38,114 bases of DNA, from the IMG/VR virus record IMGVR_UViG_3300029262_000003, positions 1 through 38,114 of that record; one strand, 5' to 3'. The notes below the pieces were generated by a model, which saw nothing but the letters and a program-made list of their open reading frames with translations, was not told where the DNA came from and did not search any database. The DNA is from a virus. Positions 1 through 8,995 of the stretch are shown here, piece by piece. The translations under genes were made by a program, and so were the position numbers. The first letter of the stretch is position 1. The number at the start of each line of letters is the position of its first letter.

Positions 1-385
1 TAACATGCAGAAGGTACAGGCTATGGGAACCATCCGTGCAGCGATTGGTGAGGGTATGCTCGAAGGTGAATCCATGAAGCGCATCAAGCGTATCGAAGAA
101 GGCAACTACATTCGGGAGGCAAATAGTGTCACCGAGAATTACCGCCGAGACTACGCGAGTATCTTTGCGCAACAGTTGGGACGCACTCAGTCCACAGCAA
201 GTCAAGTCGATGCAATGTACAAGAGCGAGGCCAAAGGTAAGTCTGGTCTGATGCGTGTACTAGACCCTCTGTCCATTATGGGTCAGGAAGCTGCAAGTCA
301 ATATGCGGCTGGTGGATTTGACAAGAAAGGTGGCAACCAAGCAGCACCTATCAGTGCCGCCAAAGGAACTAAGACCGGGAGGTAA
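1..385 (+). CDS. 14: Internal virion protein gp14, 3' part (gene cut by the contig ends)
   Basis: This is the C-terminal part of gp14, in frame from base 2 to the TAA at 383-385. The 5' part is at 37765-38114. Because bases 1-141 repeat the last 141 bases, joining 37765-37973 to 1-385 gives one 197-residue protein, against 196 in T7. The protein ends in KGTKTGR, as the T7 protein does by my recollection. In the T7 family gp14 belongs to the internal head core with gp15 and gp16 and is ejected first, entering the outer membrane to start the DNA channel. Gene 15 begins 3 bp downstream. Relative to T7 the sequence is clearly diverged, unlike gp15 and gp16 that follow. The break is an assembly cut, not a biological truncation. 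Confidence 0.93.
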   Translation, partial: NMQKVQAMGTIRAAIGEGMLEGESMKRIKRIEEGNYIREANSVTENYRRDYASIFAQQLGRTQSTASQVDAMYKSEAKGKSGLMRVLDPLSIMGQEAASQYAAGGFDKKGGNQAAPISAAKGTKTGR

Positions 386-387
386 TA

Positions 388-2634
388 ATGGCTAGTAAAC
401 TAAATAGTGTTTTAGGCAACATGGCGACTCCCGGTATGGAACGACTCAGGGGAGTCCGGGGGATGGACTACAGGGCAGCAACCATTCAGGCAGAGCAACC
501 TAGAGCGAGTCTTCTGGACTCCATTGGTCGATTCGCTAAGGCTGGTGCCGATATGTATATCGCTAAGGAACAACGAGCACGCGACCTAGCTGACGAACGC
601 TCTAACGAGATTATCCGTAAGCTGACACCTGAGCAACGTCGAGAGGCTCTCAACAATGGGACCCTTCTGTATCAGGATGACCCATACGCTATGGAAGCAC
701 TGCGAGTCAAGACTGGTCGTAACGCTGCGTACCTTGTGGACGACGACGTTATGCAGAAGGTCAAAGAAGGTGTCTTCCGTACTCGTGAGGAGATGGAACA
801 GTATCGCCATAGTCGTCTTCAAGAGGGCGCTAAGGCATACGCTGAGCAGTTCGGTATTGACCCTGAGGACGTTGATTATCAGCGTGGTTTCAATGGGGAC
901 ATTACCGAGCGTAACATCTCACTGTATGGCGCACACGATAACTTCTTGAGCCAGCAAGCTCAGAAGGGTGCCATCATGAACAGCCGAGTGGAACTCAACG
1001 GTGTCCTTCAAGACCCTGATATGCTTCGTCGCCCAGACTCTGCGGACTTCTTTGAGAAGTACATCGACAACGGTCTGGTTACCGGAGCAATCCCGTCTGA
1101 CGCTCAGGCTACACAGCTTATAAGCCAAGCGCTCAGTGACGCTTCTAGCCGTGCTGGTGGTGCTGACTTCCTGATGCGAGTCGGTGACAAGAAGGTAACA
1201 CTTAATGGAGCCACTACGACTTACCGAGAGTTGATGGGTGAAGAACAGTGGAATGCTCTCATGGTCACAGCACAACGTTCTCAGTTTGAGAATGACGCTA
1301 AGCTGAACGAGCAGTACCGCTTGAAGATTAACTCTGCGCTGAACCAAGAGGACCCTCGTACTGCGTGGGAGATGCTTCAAGGTATCAAGGCTGAACTCGA
1401 TAAGGTTCAACCTGATGAGCAGATGACACCGCAACGTGAGTGGCTAATCTCGGCACAGGAACAAGTTCAGAATCAGATGAACGCATGGACGAAGGCTCAA
1501 GCCAAAGCTCTGGATGACTCAATGAAGTCTATGAACAAACTTGACGTAATCGACAAGCAGTTCCAGAAGCGAATCAACGGTGAGTGGGTCTCAACGGACT
1601 TCAAGGATATGCCAACAAACGAGAACACTGGTGAGTTCAAACATAGTGATATGGTTAACTACGCCAATAAGAAGCTCGCGGAGATTGACCGCATGGACAT
1701 CCCAGATAGCGCCAAGGACATGATGAAGTTGAAGTACCTTCAAGCGGACTCTAAGGACGGGGCATTCCGTACAGCAATCGGAACTATGGTGACTGACGCT
1801 GGTCAAGAGTGGTCTGCCGCTGTGATTAACGGTAAGTTGCCAGAACGAACCCCAGCTCTGGATGCTCTACGTAGAATCCGTAATGCCGACCCCCAGTTGA
1901 TTGCTGCGCTATACCCAGACCAAGCTGAGCTATTCCTGACGATGGACATGATGGACAAGCAGGGTATTGACCCTCAGGTTATTCTTGACGCTGACCGACT
2001 GACTGCCAAGCGTTCCAAAGAGCAACGATTCGAGGACGATAAAGCATTCGAGTCTGCATTGAATAGCTCTACGGCCCCTGAGATTGCCCGTATGCCAGCG
2101 TCACTTCGTGAATCTGCACGTAAGATTTATGACTCAGTTAAGTACCGCTCTGGGAACGAAAGCATGGCTATGGAGCAGATGACCAAGTTCCTTAAGGAAT
2201 CTACCTACACGTTCACTGGTGACGATGTTGACGGTGATACCATCGGTGTGATTCCTAAGAACATGATGCAAGTCAACTCTGACCCGAAATCATGGGAGCA
2301 AGGTCGCGATATTCTGGAGGAAGCACGTAAGGGAATCATTGCGAGCAACCAGTGGATAACCAACAAGCAACTGACCATGTATTCTCAAGGTGACTCCATT
2401 TACCTCATGGACACCACTGGTCAAGTCCGCGTCCGTTATGATAAAGAGTTACTCTCGAAGGTCTGGAGTGAGAACCAGAAGAAACTCGAAGAGAAGGCTC
2501 GTGAGAAGGCTCTGGCTGATGTGAACAAGCGGGCACCTATCGTTGCCGCAACGAAGGCCCGTGAATCTGCTGCTAAACGAGTCCGAGAGAAACGTAAACA
2601 GACTCCGAAGTTCATCTATGGACGCAAGGAGTAA
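388..2634 (+). CDS. 15: Internal virion protein gp15 (ejection core protein)
   Basis: This 748-residue protein matches T7 gp15 (747 residues) in length and, as far as I can recall that sequence, almost residue for residue after about position 28. The first 27 residues are different. gp15 forms part of the cylindrical core above the portal and is ejected with gp16 to build the periplasmic DNA-translocation conduit. It is soluble, helix-rich and highly charged, with no membrane segment and a basic C-terminal tail (AKRVREKRKQTPKFIYGRKE). The ATG at 388 has AAGACCGGGAGGT just upstream, inside the end of gene 14. The sharp change in similarity to T7 near nucleotide 465 marks the left edge of a T7-like block. 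Confidence 0.95.
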   Translation: MASKLNSVLGNMATPGMERLRGVRGMDYRAATIQAEQPRASLLDSIGRFAKAGADMYIAKEQRARDLADERSNEIIRKLTPEQRREALNNGTLLYQDDPYAMEALRVKTGRNAAYLVDDDVMQKVKEGVFRTREEMEQYRHSRLQEGAKAYAEQFGIDPEDVDYQRGFNGDITERNISLYGAHDNFLSQQAQKGAIMNSRVELNGVLQDPDMLRRPDSADFFEKYIDNGLVTGAIPSDAQATQLISQALSDASSRAGGADFLMRVGDKKVTLNGATTTYRELMGEEQWNALMVTAQRSQFENDAKLNEQYRLKINSALNQEDPRTAWEMLQGIKAELDKVQPDEQMTPQREWLISAQEQVQNQMNAWTKAQAKALDDSMKSMNKLDVIDKQFQKRINGEWVSTDFKDMPTNENTGEFKHSDMVNYANKKLAEIDRMDIPDSAKDMMKLKYLQADSKDGAFRTAIGTMVTDAGQEWSAAVINGKLPERTPALDALRRIRNADPQLIAALYPDQAELFLTMDMMDKQGIDPQVILDADRLTAKRSKEQRFEDDKAFESALNSSTAPEIARMPASLRESARKIYDSVKYRSGNESMAMEQMTKFLKESTYTFTGDDVDGDTIGVIPKNMMQVNSDPKSWEQGRDILEEARKGIIASNQWITNKQLTMYSQGDSIYLMDTTGQVRVRYDKELLSKVWSENQKKLEEKAREKALADVNKRAPIVAATKARESAAKRVREKRKQTPKFIYGRKE

Positions 2635-2660
2635 CTAAAGGCTACATAAGGAGGCCCTAA

Positions 2661-5600
2661 ATGGATAAGTACGATAAGAACGTACCAAGTGATTATGATG
2701 GTCTGTTCCAAAAGGCGGCTGATGCCAACGGGGTCTCTTATGACCTTTTACGTAAAGTCGCTTGGACAGAGTCACGATTTGTACCCACAGCTAAATCTAA
2801 GACTGGACCATTAGGCATAATGCAATTCACCAAGGCAACCGCTAATGCCCTTGGTCTGCGAGTTACAGATGGTCCAGACGACGACCGACTTAACCCTGAG
2901 TTAGCTATCAACGCTGCCGCTAAGCACCTTGCAGGTCTGGTAGGTAAATTCGACGGTGATGAACTTAAAGCTGCCCTTGCATACAACCAAGGCGAGGGAC
3001 GCTTGGGTAATCCACAACTTGAGGCATACTCTAAGGGAGACTTCGCGTCCATCTCTGAGGAAGGACGTAACTATCTGCGTAACCTTCTGGATGTCGCTAA
3101 GTCACCGATGGCTGGACAGTTGGAAACTTTTGGAGGTATCACCCCAAAGGGTAAAGGCATTCCGGCTGACGTTGGACTAGCTGGAATCGACCACAGTCAG
3201 AAAGTAACACAGGAACTTCCTGAGTCCACAAGTTTTGACGTTAAAGGTATCGAACAGGAGGCTCCGGCGAAACCATTCGCCAAGGACTTTTGGGAGACCC
3301 ACGGAGAAACACTTGATGAGTACAACAGTCGTTCAACCTTCTTCGGATTCAAAAATGCTACCGAAGCTGAACTCTCCAACTCAGTCGCTGGGATGGCTTT
3401 CCGTGCTGGTCGCCTCGATAATGGTTTTGATGTGTTTAAAGACACCATTACGCCGACTCGCTGGAACTCTCACATCTGGACTCCAGAAGAGTTAGAGAAG
3501 ATTCGAACTGAGGTTAAGAACCCTGCGTATATCAACGTGGTAACTGGTGGTTCTCCTGAGAATCTTGACGACCTCATTAAGTTGGCTAACGAGAACTTTG
3601 AGAATGACTCACGCTCTGCCGAAGCTGGACTGGGTGCCAAACTGAGTGCTGGTATTATCGGTGCTGGTGTGGACCCACTCAGCTATGTTCCTATGGTCGG
3701 TGTGACTGGTAAGAGCTTTAAGTTAATCAATAAGGCTCTTGTAGTTGGTGCCGAAAGTGCTGCGCTGAACGTTGCATCCGAAGGTCTACGTACCTCCGTA
3801 GCTGGTGGTGACGCTGACTACTCAGGGGCTGCTTTAGGTGGCTTTGTGTTTGGTGCTGGTATGTCCGCAATCAGTGACGCTATCGCTGCTGGACTGAAAC
3901 GTAGTAAACCCGAAACTGAGTTCGACAATGAGTTCATCGGACCTATGATGCGAATGGAAGCCCGTGAGACCGCACGCAACGCAAACTCTACGGACCTCTC
4001 TCGTATGAACACTGATAACATGAAGTTTGAAGGTGAGCATAACGGAGTACCTTATGAGGACCTTCCTACTGAGAAGGGCGCTGTGGTACTGCACGATGGC
4101 TCCGTTATAAGTGCAAACAACCCAATCAACCCTAAGACCCTCAAAGAGTTCTCTGAGGTTGACCCTGAGAAGGCTGCGCGAGGAATCAAACTTGCTGGGT
4201 TCACCGAGATAGGCTTGAAGACCTTGGGGTCTGACGATGCTGACATCCGCAGAGTGGCTATCGACCTCGTTCGCTCTCCTACTGGTATGCAGTCTGGTGC
4301 CTCAGGGAAGTTCGGTGCAACAGCTTCTGACATCCATGAGAGACTTCACGGTACCGACCAGCGTACTTATAATGACTTGTACAAAGCAATGTCTGACGCT
4401 ATGAAAGACCCTGAGTTCTCTACTGGCGGAGCTAAGATGTCCCGTGAAGAAACTCGCTACACTATCTACCGTAGAGCGGCACTGGCTATTGAGCGTCCAG
4501 AGTTACAGAAGGCACTCACTCCGTCTGAGAGAATAGTTATGGACACTATTAAGCGTCACTTTGACACCAAGCGTGAACTTATGGAGAACCCAGCAATCTT
4601 CGGTAATACGAAGTCTGTTAGTATTTTCCCTGAGAGTCGCCACAAAGGGACTTACGTTCCTCACGTTTACGACCGTCATGCAAAAGCACTGATGATTCAA
4701 CGCTACGGTGCCGAAGGTTTACAGGAAGGTATTGCTCGTTCGTGGATGAACAGCTACGTCTCCAGACCTGGGGTCAAGGTCAGAGTCGATGAGATGCTTA
4801 AGGAATTACACGGGGTGAAGGAAGTAACACCAGAGATGGTAGAGAAGTACGCTATGGATAAGGCTTACGGTATCTCCCACTCAGACCAGTTCACCAACAG
4901 TTCCATAATCGAAGAGAACATTGAGGGCTTAGTAGGTATAGAGAACAACTCATTCCTTGAGGCACGTAACTTGTTTGATTCGGACCTATCCATCACTATG
5001 CCAGACGGACAGCAATTCTCAGTGAACGACCTAAGGGACTTCGATATGTTCCGCATCATGCCAGCGTATGACCGCCGTATCAATGGTGACATCGCTATCA
5101 TGGGGTCTACAGGGAAAACCACTAAGGAACTTAAGGATGAGATTTTGGCTCTCAAAGCGAAAGCTGAGGGAGACGGTAAGAAGACTGGCGAGGTTCATGC
5201 TCTAATGGATACCGTTAAGATTCTTACTGGTCGTGCTCGACGTAATCAGGACACTGTGTGGGAAACCACATTACGTTCCATCAATGACCTAGGGTTCTTC
5301 GCTAAGAACGCCTACATGGGTGCTCAGAACATTACGGAGATTGCTGGGATGATTGTCACTGGTAACGTGCGTGCTCTCGGTCACGGTATCCCAATTCTGC
5401 GTGACACCCTCTACAAGTCTAAACCAGTTTCCGCTAAGGAACTCAAGGAACTCCATGCGTCTCTGTTCGGAAAGGAGGTGGACCAGTTGATTAGACCTCA
5501 ACGTGCTGATATAGTGCAGCGTCTAAGGGAAGCAACTGATACAGGGCCTGTTGTGGCGAACATCGTAGGTACCTTGAAGTATTCCACACAGGAACTGGCT

Positions 5601-6617
5601 GCTCGCTCTCCGTGGACTAAGCTGCTGAACGGAACCACTAACTACCTTCTGGATGCTGCGCGTCAAGGTATGCTTGGGGACGTTATTAGTGCCACCCTAA
5701 CAGGCAAGACTACCCGCTGGGAGAAAGAAGGCTTCCTTCGTGGTGCCTCCGTAACTCCTGAGCAGATGGCTGGCATCAAGTCTCTCATCAAGGAACATAT
5801 GGTACGTGGTGAGGACGGGAAGTTTACAGTTAAGGACAAGCAAGCGTTCTCTATGGACCCACGGGCTATGGACTTATGGCGACTGGCTGACAAGGTAGCT
5901 GATGAGGCAATGCTGCGTCCGCATAAGGTGTCCTTACAGGATTCCCATGCGTTCGGAGCATTAGGTAAGATGGTTATGCAGTTTAAGTCTTTCACTATCA
6001 AGTCCCTTAACTCTAAGTTCCTGCGAACCTTCTATGATGGATACAAGAACAACCGAGCGATTGACGCTGCGCTGAGCATTATCACCTCTATGGGTCTCGC
6101 TGGTGGTTTCTATGCTATGGCTGCACACGTCAAAGCATACGCTCTGCCTAAGGAGAAACGTAAGGAGTACTTGGAGCGTGCACTGGACCCAACCATGATT
6201 GCCCACGCTGCGTTATCTCGTAGTTCTCAATTGGGCGCTCCTTTGGCTATGGCTGACCTAGTTGGCGGTGTCTTAGGGTTCGAATCTTCCAAGATGGCTC
6301 GCTCAACGATTCTGCCTAAGGACACCATGAAGGAACGTGACCCAAACAAACCGTACACCTCTAGAGAGGTAATGGGAGCTATGGGTTCGAACCTTCTGGA
6401 GCAGATGCCTTCCGCTGGCTTTGTGGCTAACGTAGGGGCTACCTTAATGAATGCTGCTGGTGTGGTTAACTCACCTAACAAAGCAACCGAGCAGGACTTC
6501 ATGACTGGATTGATGAACTCTACCAAAGAGTTAGTGCCTAACGACCCTCTTACTCAACAGCTTGTGGTTAAGATTTATGAGGCGAACGGTGTTAACCTGA
6601 GGGAGCGTAAGAAATAA
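2661..6617 (+). CDS. 16: Internal virion protein gp16 with lytic transglycosylase domain
   Basis: At 1,318 residues this equals the length of T7 gp16. Residues about 10-150 form a soluble lytic transglycosylase domain: the catalytic Glu37 sits in AWTESRF, followed by GPLGIMQ and ALAYNQGEG. In the T7 family this activity locally opens peptidoglycan during DNA ejection, and the rest of the protein threads through the cell envelope and pulls in the first part of the genome. Hydrophobic stretches occur near residues 325-405 and 1135-1155. The start ATG follows AAGGAGGCCCTAA. The stop codon TAA (6615-6617) is the first three bases of a T7-type promoter. By recollection the protein is nearly identical to the T7 one, so the gene lies inside the T7-like block. 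Confidence 0.96.
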   Translation: MDKYDKNVPSDYDGLFQKAADANGVSYDLLRKVAWTESRFVPTAKSKTGPLGIMQFTKATANALGLRVTDGPDDDRLNPELAINAAAKHLAGLVGKFDGDELKAALAYNQGEGRLGNPQLEAYSKGDFASISEEGRNYLRNLLDVAKSPMAGQLETFGGITPKGKGIPADVGLAGIDHSQKVTQELPESTSFDVKGIEQEAPAKPFAKDFWETHGETLDEYNSRSTFFGFKNATEAELSNSVAGMAFRAGRLDNGFDVFKDTITPTRWNSHIWTPEELEKIRTEVKNPAYINVVTGGSPENLDDLIKLANENFENDSRSAEAGLGAKLSAGIIGAGVDPLSYVPMVGVTGKSFKLINKALVVGAESAALNVASEGLRTSVAGGDADYSGAALGGFVFGAGMSAISDAIAAGLKRSKPETEFDNEFIGPMMRMEARETARNANSTDLSRMNTDNMKFEGEHNGVPYEDLPTEKGAVVLHDGSVISANNPINPKTLKEFSEVDPEKAARGIKLAGFTEIGLKTLGSDDADIRRVAIDLVRSPTGMQSGASGKFGATASDIHERLHGTDQRTYNDLYKAMSDAMKDPEFSTGGAKMSREETRYTIYRRAALAIERPELQKALTPSERIVMDTIKRHFDTKRELMENPAIFGNTKSVSIFPESRHKGTYVPHVYDRHAKALMIQRYGAEGLQEGIARSWMNSYVSRPGVKVRVDEMLKELHGVKEVTPEMVEKYAMDKAYGISHSDQFTNSSIIEENIEGLVGIENNSFLEARNLFDSDLSITMPDGQQFSVNDLRDFDMFRIMPAYDRRINGDIAIMGSTGKTTKELKDEILALKAKAEGDGKKTGEVHALMDTVKILTGRARRNQDTVWETTLRSINDLGFFAKNAYMGAQNITEIAGMIVTGNVRALGHGIPILRDTLYKSKPVSAKELKELHASLFGKEVDQLIRPQRADIVQRLREATDTGPVVANIVGTLKYSTQELAARSPWTKLLNGTTNYLLDAARQGMLGDVISATLTGKTTRWEKEGFLRGASVTPEQMAGIKSLIKEHMVRGEDGKFTVKDKQAFSMDPRAMDLWRLADKVADEAMLRPHKVSLQDSHAFGALGKMVMQFKSFTIKSLNSKFLRTFYDGYKNNRAIDAALSIITSMGLAGGFYAMAAHVKAYALPKEKRKEYLERALDPTMIAHAALSRSSQLGAPLAMADLVGGVLGFESSKMARSTILPKDTMKERDPNKPYTSREVMGAMGSNLLEQMPSAGFVANVGATLMNAAGVVNSPNKATEQDFMTGLMNSTKELVPNDPLTQQLVVKIYEANGVNLRERKK

Positions 6618-6637
6618 TACGACTCACTATAGGGAGA
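6615..6637 (+). promoter_or_regulatory. phi17 promoter of T7 type (not T3 type)
   Basis: The sequence TAATACGACTCACTATAG, continuing GGAGA, is a perfect T7 class III consensus with predicted +1 at 6632. All 14 other phage promoters here carry the T3 core ACCCTCACTAA or a close variant. The encoded RNA polymerase has Asp749, the T3 specificity residue, so this promoter should be weak for the phage's own enzyme. The transcript 5' end could fold, with GGGAGA (6632-6637) pairing to TCTCCC (6651-6656). It overlaps the gene 16 stop codon. Confidence 0.97.
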
Positions 6638-6689
6638 GGCGAAATAATCTTCTCCCTGTAGTCTCTTAGATTTACTTTAAGGAGGTCAA

Positions 6690-8366
6690 ATGGCTAACGT
6701 AATTAAAACCGTTTTGACTTACCAGTTAGATGGCTCCAATCGTGATTTTAATATCCCGTTTGAGTATCTAGCCCGTAAGTTCGTAGTAGTAACCCTTATT
6801 GGCGTAGACCGCAAGGTCCTTACGATTAATACAGACTACCGTTTTGCTACGCGTACTACCATCTCACTTACCAAGGCTTGGGGTCCAGCGGATGGATACA
6901 CTACCATCGAGTTACGCCGAGTAACCTCCACAACCGACCGATTGGTTGACTTTACGGATGGTTCAATCCTCCGTGCGTATGACCTTAACGTCGCTCAGAT
7001 TCAAACGATGCACGTAGCGGAAGAGGCCCGTGACCTCACTGCTGATACCATAGGTGTCAATAATGATGGTCATTTGGATGCTCGTGGTCGTCGAATTGTT
7101 AACCTAGCGAACGCTGTGGATGACCGCGACGCTGTTCCGTTTGGTCAACTTAAGACCATGAACCAGAACTCGTGGCAGGCGCGTAATGAGGCACTACAGT
7201 TCCGTAATGAGGCTGAGACTTTCAGAAATCAAACGGAGGTTTTTAAGAATGAGTCCGGTACTAACGCTACGAACACAAAGCAGTGGCGAGATGAGGCTAA
7301 TGGGTCCCGAGATGAAGCCGAGCAGTTCAAGAATACGGCTGGTCAATACGCTACATCTGCTGGGAACTCTGCTACTGCTGCGCATCAATCTGAGGTAAAC
7401 GCTGAGAACTCCGCTACAGCAGCAGCGAACTCTGCGAATTTGGCAGAACAACACGCAGACCGTGCGGAACGTGAAGCAGACAAGCTGGGGAATTTTAATG
7501 GACTGGCTGGTGCAATTGACAGGGTGGATGGAACCAATGTGTACTGGAAAGGAGGTATCCATGCGAACGGACGCCTTTACCTTACCTCAGATGGTTTCGA
7601 CTGTGGTCAGTATCAACAGTTCTTTGGTGGTTCTGCTGGTCGTTACTCTGTCATGGAGTGGGGTGATGAGAACGGATGGCTGATGCATGTTCAACGTAGA
7701 GAGTGGACAACAGCGATAGGTGATAACATCCAGCTAGTAGTAAACGGACATATCATCGCCCAAGGTGGAGACATGACTGGTCCGCTGAAATTGCAGAATG
7801 GACATGCCCTTTACTTAGAGTCCGCATCCGACAAGGCGCAATATATTCTATCTAAAGATGGTAACAGAAACAACTGGTACATTGGTAGAGGATCAGATAA
7901 CAACAATGACTGTACCTTCCACTCCTATGTGTATGGTACGAACTTAACACTCAAGCCGGACTATGCAGTAGTTAACAAACGCTTCCACGTAGGTCAGGCA
8001 GTTGTAGCCACTGATGGTAATATTCAAGGTACTAAGTGGGGAGGTAAGTGGCTTGATGCTTACCTAAACGATACTTACGTTAAGAAGACAATGGCCTGGA
8101 CTCAAGTATGGGCTGCTGCTAGTGGTAGTTACATGGGAGGAGGTTCTCAGACTGATACTCTCCCACAGGACTTGCGATTCCGCAACATATGGATTAAGAC
8201 CAGAAACAACTATTGGAACTTCTTCCGAACTGGTCCTGACGGTATCTACTTCCTTTCAGCCGAGGGCGGTTGGCTAAAATTCCAGATACACTCTAATGGC
8301 AGGGTATTTAAGAACATAGCGGATAGAGATGCGCCTCCAACAGCAATAGCCGTAGAGGACGTGTAA
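6690..8366 (+). CDS. 17: Tail fibre protein gp17
   Basis: This 558-residue trimeric fibre is the host-receptor (LPS) binding protein. The N-terminal ~150 residues (MANVIKTVLTYQLDGSNRDF onward) are the conserved tail-attachment domain. An alanine-, asparagine- and glutamate-rich coiled-coil shaft runs over about residues 165-265. The remainder forms the distal knob and tip. By recollection the first ~160 residues are the same as T7, while the tip after about residue 470 (AASGSYMGGGSQ and beyond) is different and longer than in T7, fitting T3-specific adsorption. The start ATG has a strong AAGGAGG. The gene stands between the T7-type promoter and holin 17.5. Confidence 0.95.
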   Translation: MANVIKTVLTYQLDGSNRDFNIPFEYLARKFVVVTLIGVDRKVLTINTDYRFATRTTISLTKAWGPADGYTTIELRRVTSTTDRLVDFTDGSILRAYDLNVAQIQTMHVAEEARDLTADTIGVNNDGHLDARGRRIVNLANAVDDRDAVPFGQLKTMNQNSWQARNEALQFRNEAETFRNQTEVFKNESGTNATNTKQWRDEANGSRDEAEQFKNTAGQYATSAGNSATAAHQSEVNAENSATAAANSANLAEQHADRAEREADKLGNFNGLAGAIDRVDGTNVYWKGGIHANGRLYLTSDGFDCGQYQQFFGGSAGRYSVMEWGDENGWLMHVQRREWTTAIGDNIQLVVNGHIIAQGGDMTGPLKLQNGHALYLESASDKAQYILSKDGNRNNWYIGRGSDNNNDCTFHSYVYGTNLTLKPDYAVVNKRFHVGQAVVATDGNIQGTKWGGKWLDAYLNDTYVKKTMAWTQVWAAASGSYMGGGSQTDTLPQDLRFRNIWIKTRNNYWNFFRTGPDGIYFLSAEGGWLKFQIHSNGRVFKNIADRDAPPTAIAVEDV

Positions 8367-8389
8367 TAAGCATCAAAGGAACTACTTTA

Positions 8390-8405
8390 AGTCCACGGAT
8401 GGACT
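8390..8405 (+). other. Hairpin with CGGA tetraloop before gene 17.5
   Basis: AGTCCA (8390-8395) and TGGACT (8400-8405) form a perfect 6-bp stem around the loop CGGA. No U-run follows, so a terminator is unlikely. A hairpin with the same CCA-CGGA-TGG heart lies after gene 19 at 11242-11255. Confidence 0.5.
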
Positions 8406-8424
8406 ATCACACTAAGGAGGACAC

Positions 8425-8628
8425 ATGTTGTCATTGGATTTTAACAACGAACTAATTAAAGCGGCACCGATTGTAGGTACAGGTGTTGCAGATGTTAGTG
8501 CAAGACTGTTCTTCGGGCTAAGCCTGAATGAATGGTTCTATGTGGCTGCTATCGCCTACACAGTGGTTCAGATTGGTGCCAAGGTAGTCGATAAGATTAT
8601 TGATTGGAAGAAAGCAACTAAGGAGTAA
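8425..8628 (+). CDS. 17.5: Holin gp17.5
   Basis: This 67-residue protein matches T7 gp17.5 in length and almost throughout in sequence by recollection. It carries one strong hydrophobic segment at about residues 36-55 (EWFYVAAIAYTVVQIGAKVV) and a lysine-rich C-terminus (DWKKATKE), the usual holin layout. It permeabilises the inner membrane so that lysozyme gp3.5 reaches the cell wall. The ATG at 8425 follows AAGGAGGACAC. Small terminase gene 18 starts 4 bp after its stop, and the spanins are two genes downstream, forming a lysis-packaging cluster. Confidence 0.93.
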   Translation: MLSLDFNNELIKAAPIVGTGVADVSARLFFGLSLNEWFYVAAIAYTVVQIGAKVVDKIIDWKKATKE

Positions 8629-8632
8629 CTCT

Positions 8633-8902
8633 ATGGAAGTCGATAAGAGCCTGATAGCTTTCTTAGAGATGTTGGATACAGCGATGGCTCAACGTATGCT
8701 GGCAGACCTAGCTAACGACGAGAAGCGCACCCCACAACTCTATAACGCTATCAACAAACTGTTAGACCGTCACAAGTTCCAAATCGGTAAGTTGCAGCCG
8801 GATGTTCACATCTTGGGTGGCCTTGCTGGTGCTCTTGAGGAGTACAAAGAGAAAGTCGGTGACAACGGTCTTACGGATGACGATATTTATACATTACAGT
8901 GA
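8633..8902 (+). CDS. 18: Small terminase subunit gp18
   Basis: The 89-residue product has the T7 gp18 length and its typical C-terminal part (KLQPDVHILGG, DNGLTDDDIYTLQ). It recognises concatemeric DNA and works with gp19 at the procapsid portal to start packaging. I chose the ATG at 8633, after AAGGAGTAACT, over the upstream in-frame ATG at 8600, because 8633 gives the family length and avoids overlapping the holin. The acidic C-terminus is normal for the family. Confidence 0.93.
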   Translation: MEVDKSLIAFLEMLDTAMAQRMLADLANDEKRTPQLYNAINKLLDRHKFQIGKLQPDVHILGGLAGALEEYKEKVGDNGLTDDDIYTLQ

Positions 8903-8905
8903 TAT

Positions 8906-8937
8906 GCTCAAGGTCTCCTACGGGTGGCCTTTATGGA
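8906..8937 (+). promoter_or_regulatory. RNase III processing hairpin (R18.5-like)
   Basis: GCTCAAGGTC...GGGTGGCCTTTATGG is a short stem-loop of the AAGGNC/GGCCTT type that T7-group phages use for RNase III cleavage between cistrons. It lies between genes 18 and 18.5. Confidence 0.7.
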
Positions 8938-8995
8938 TGTCATTGTCTACACGAGATGCTCCTACCGTGAAATCTGAAAGTTAACGGGAGGCATT

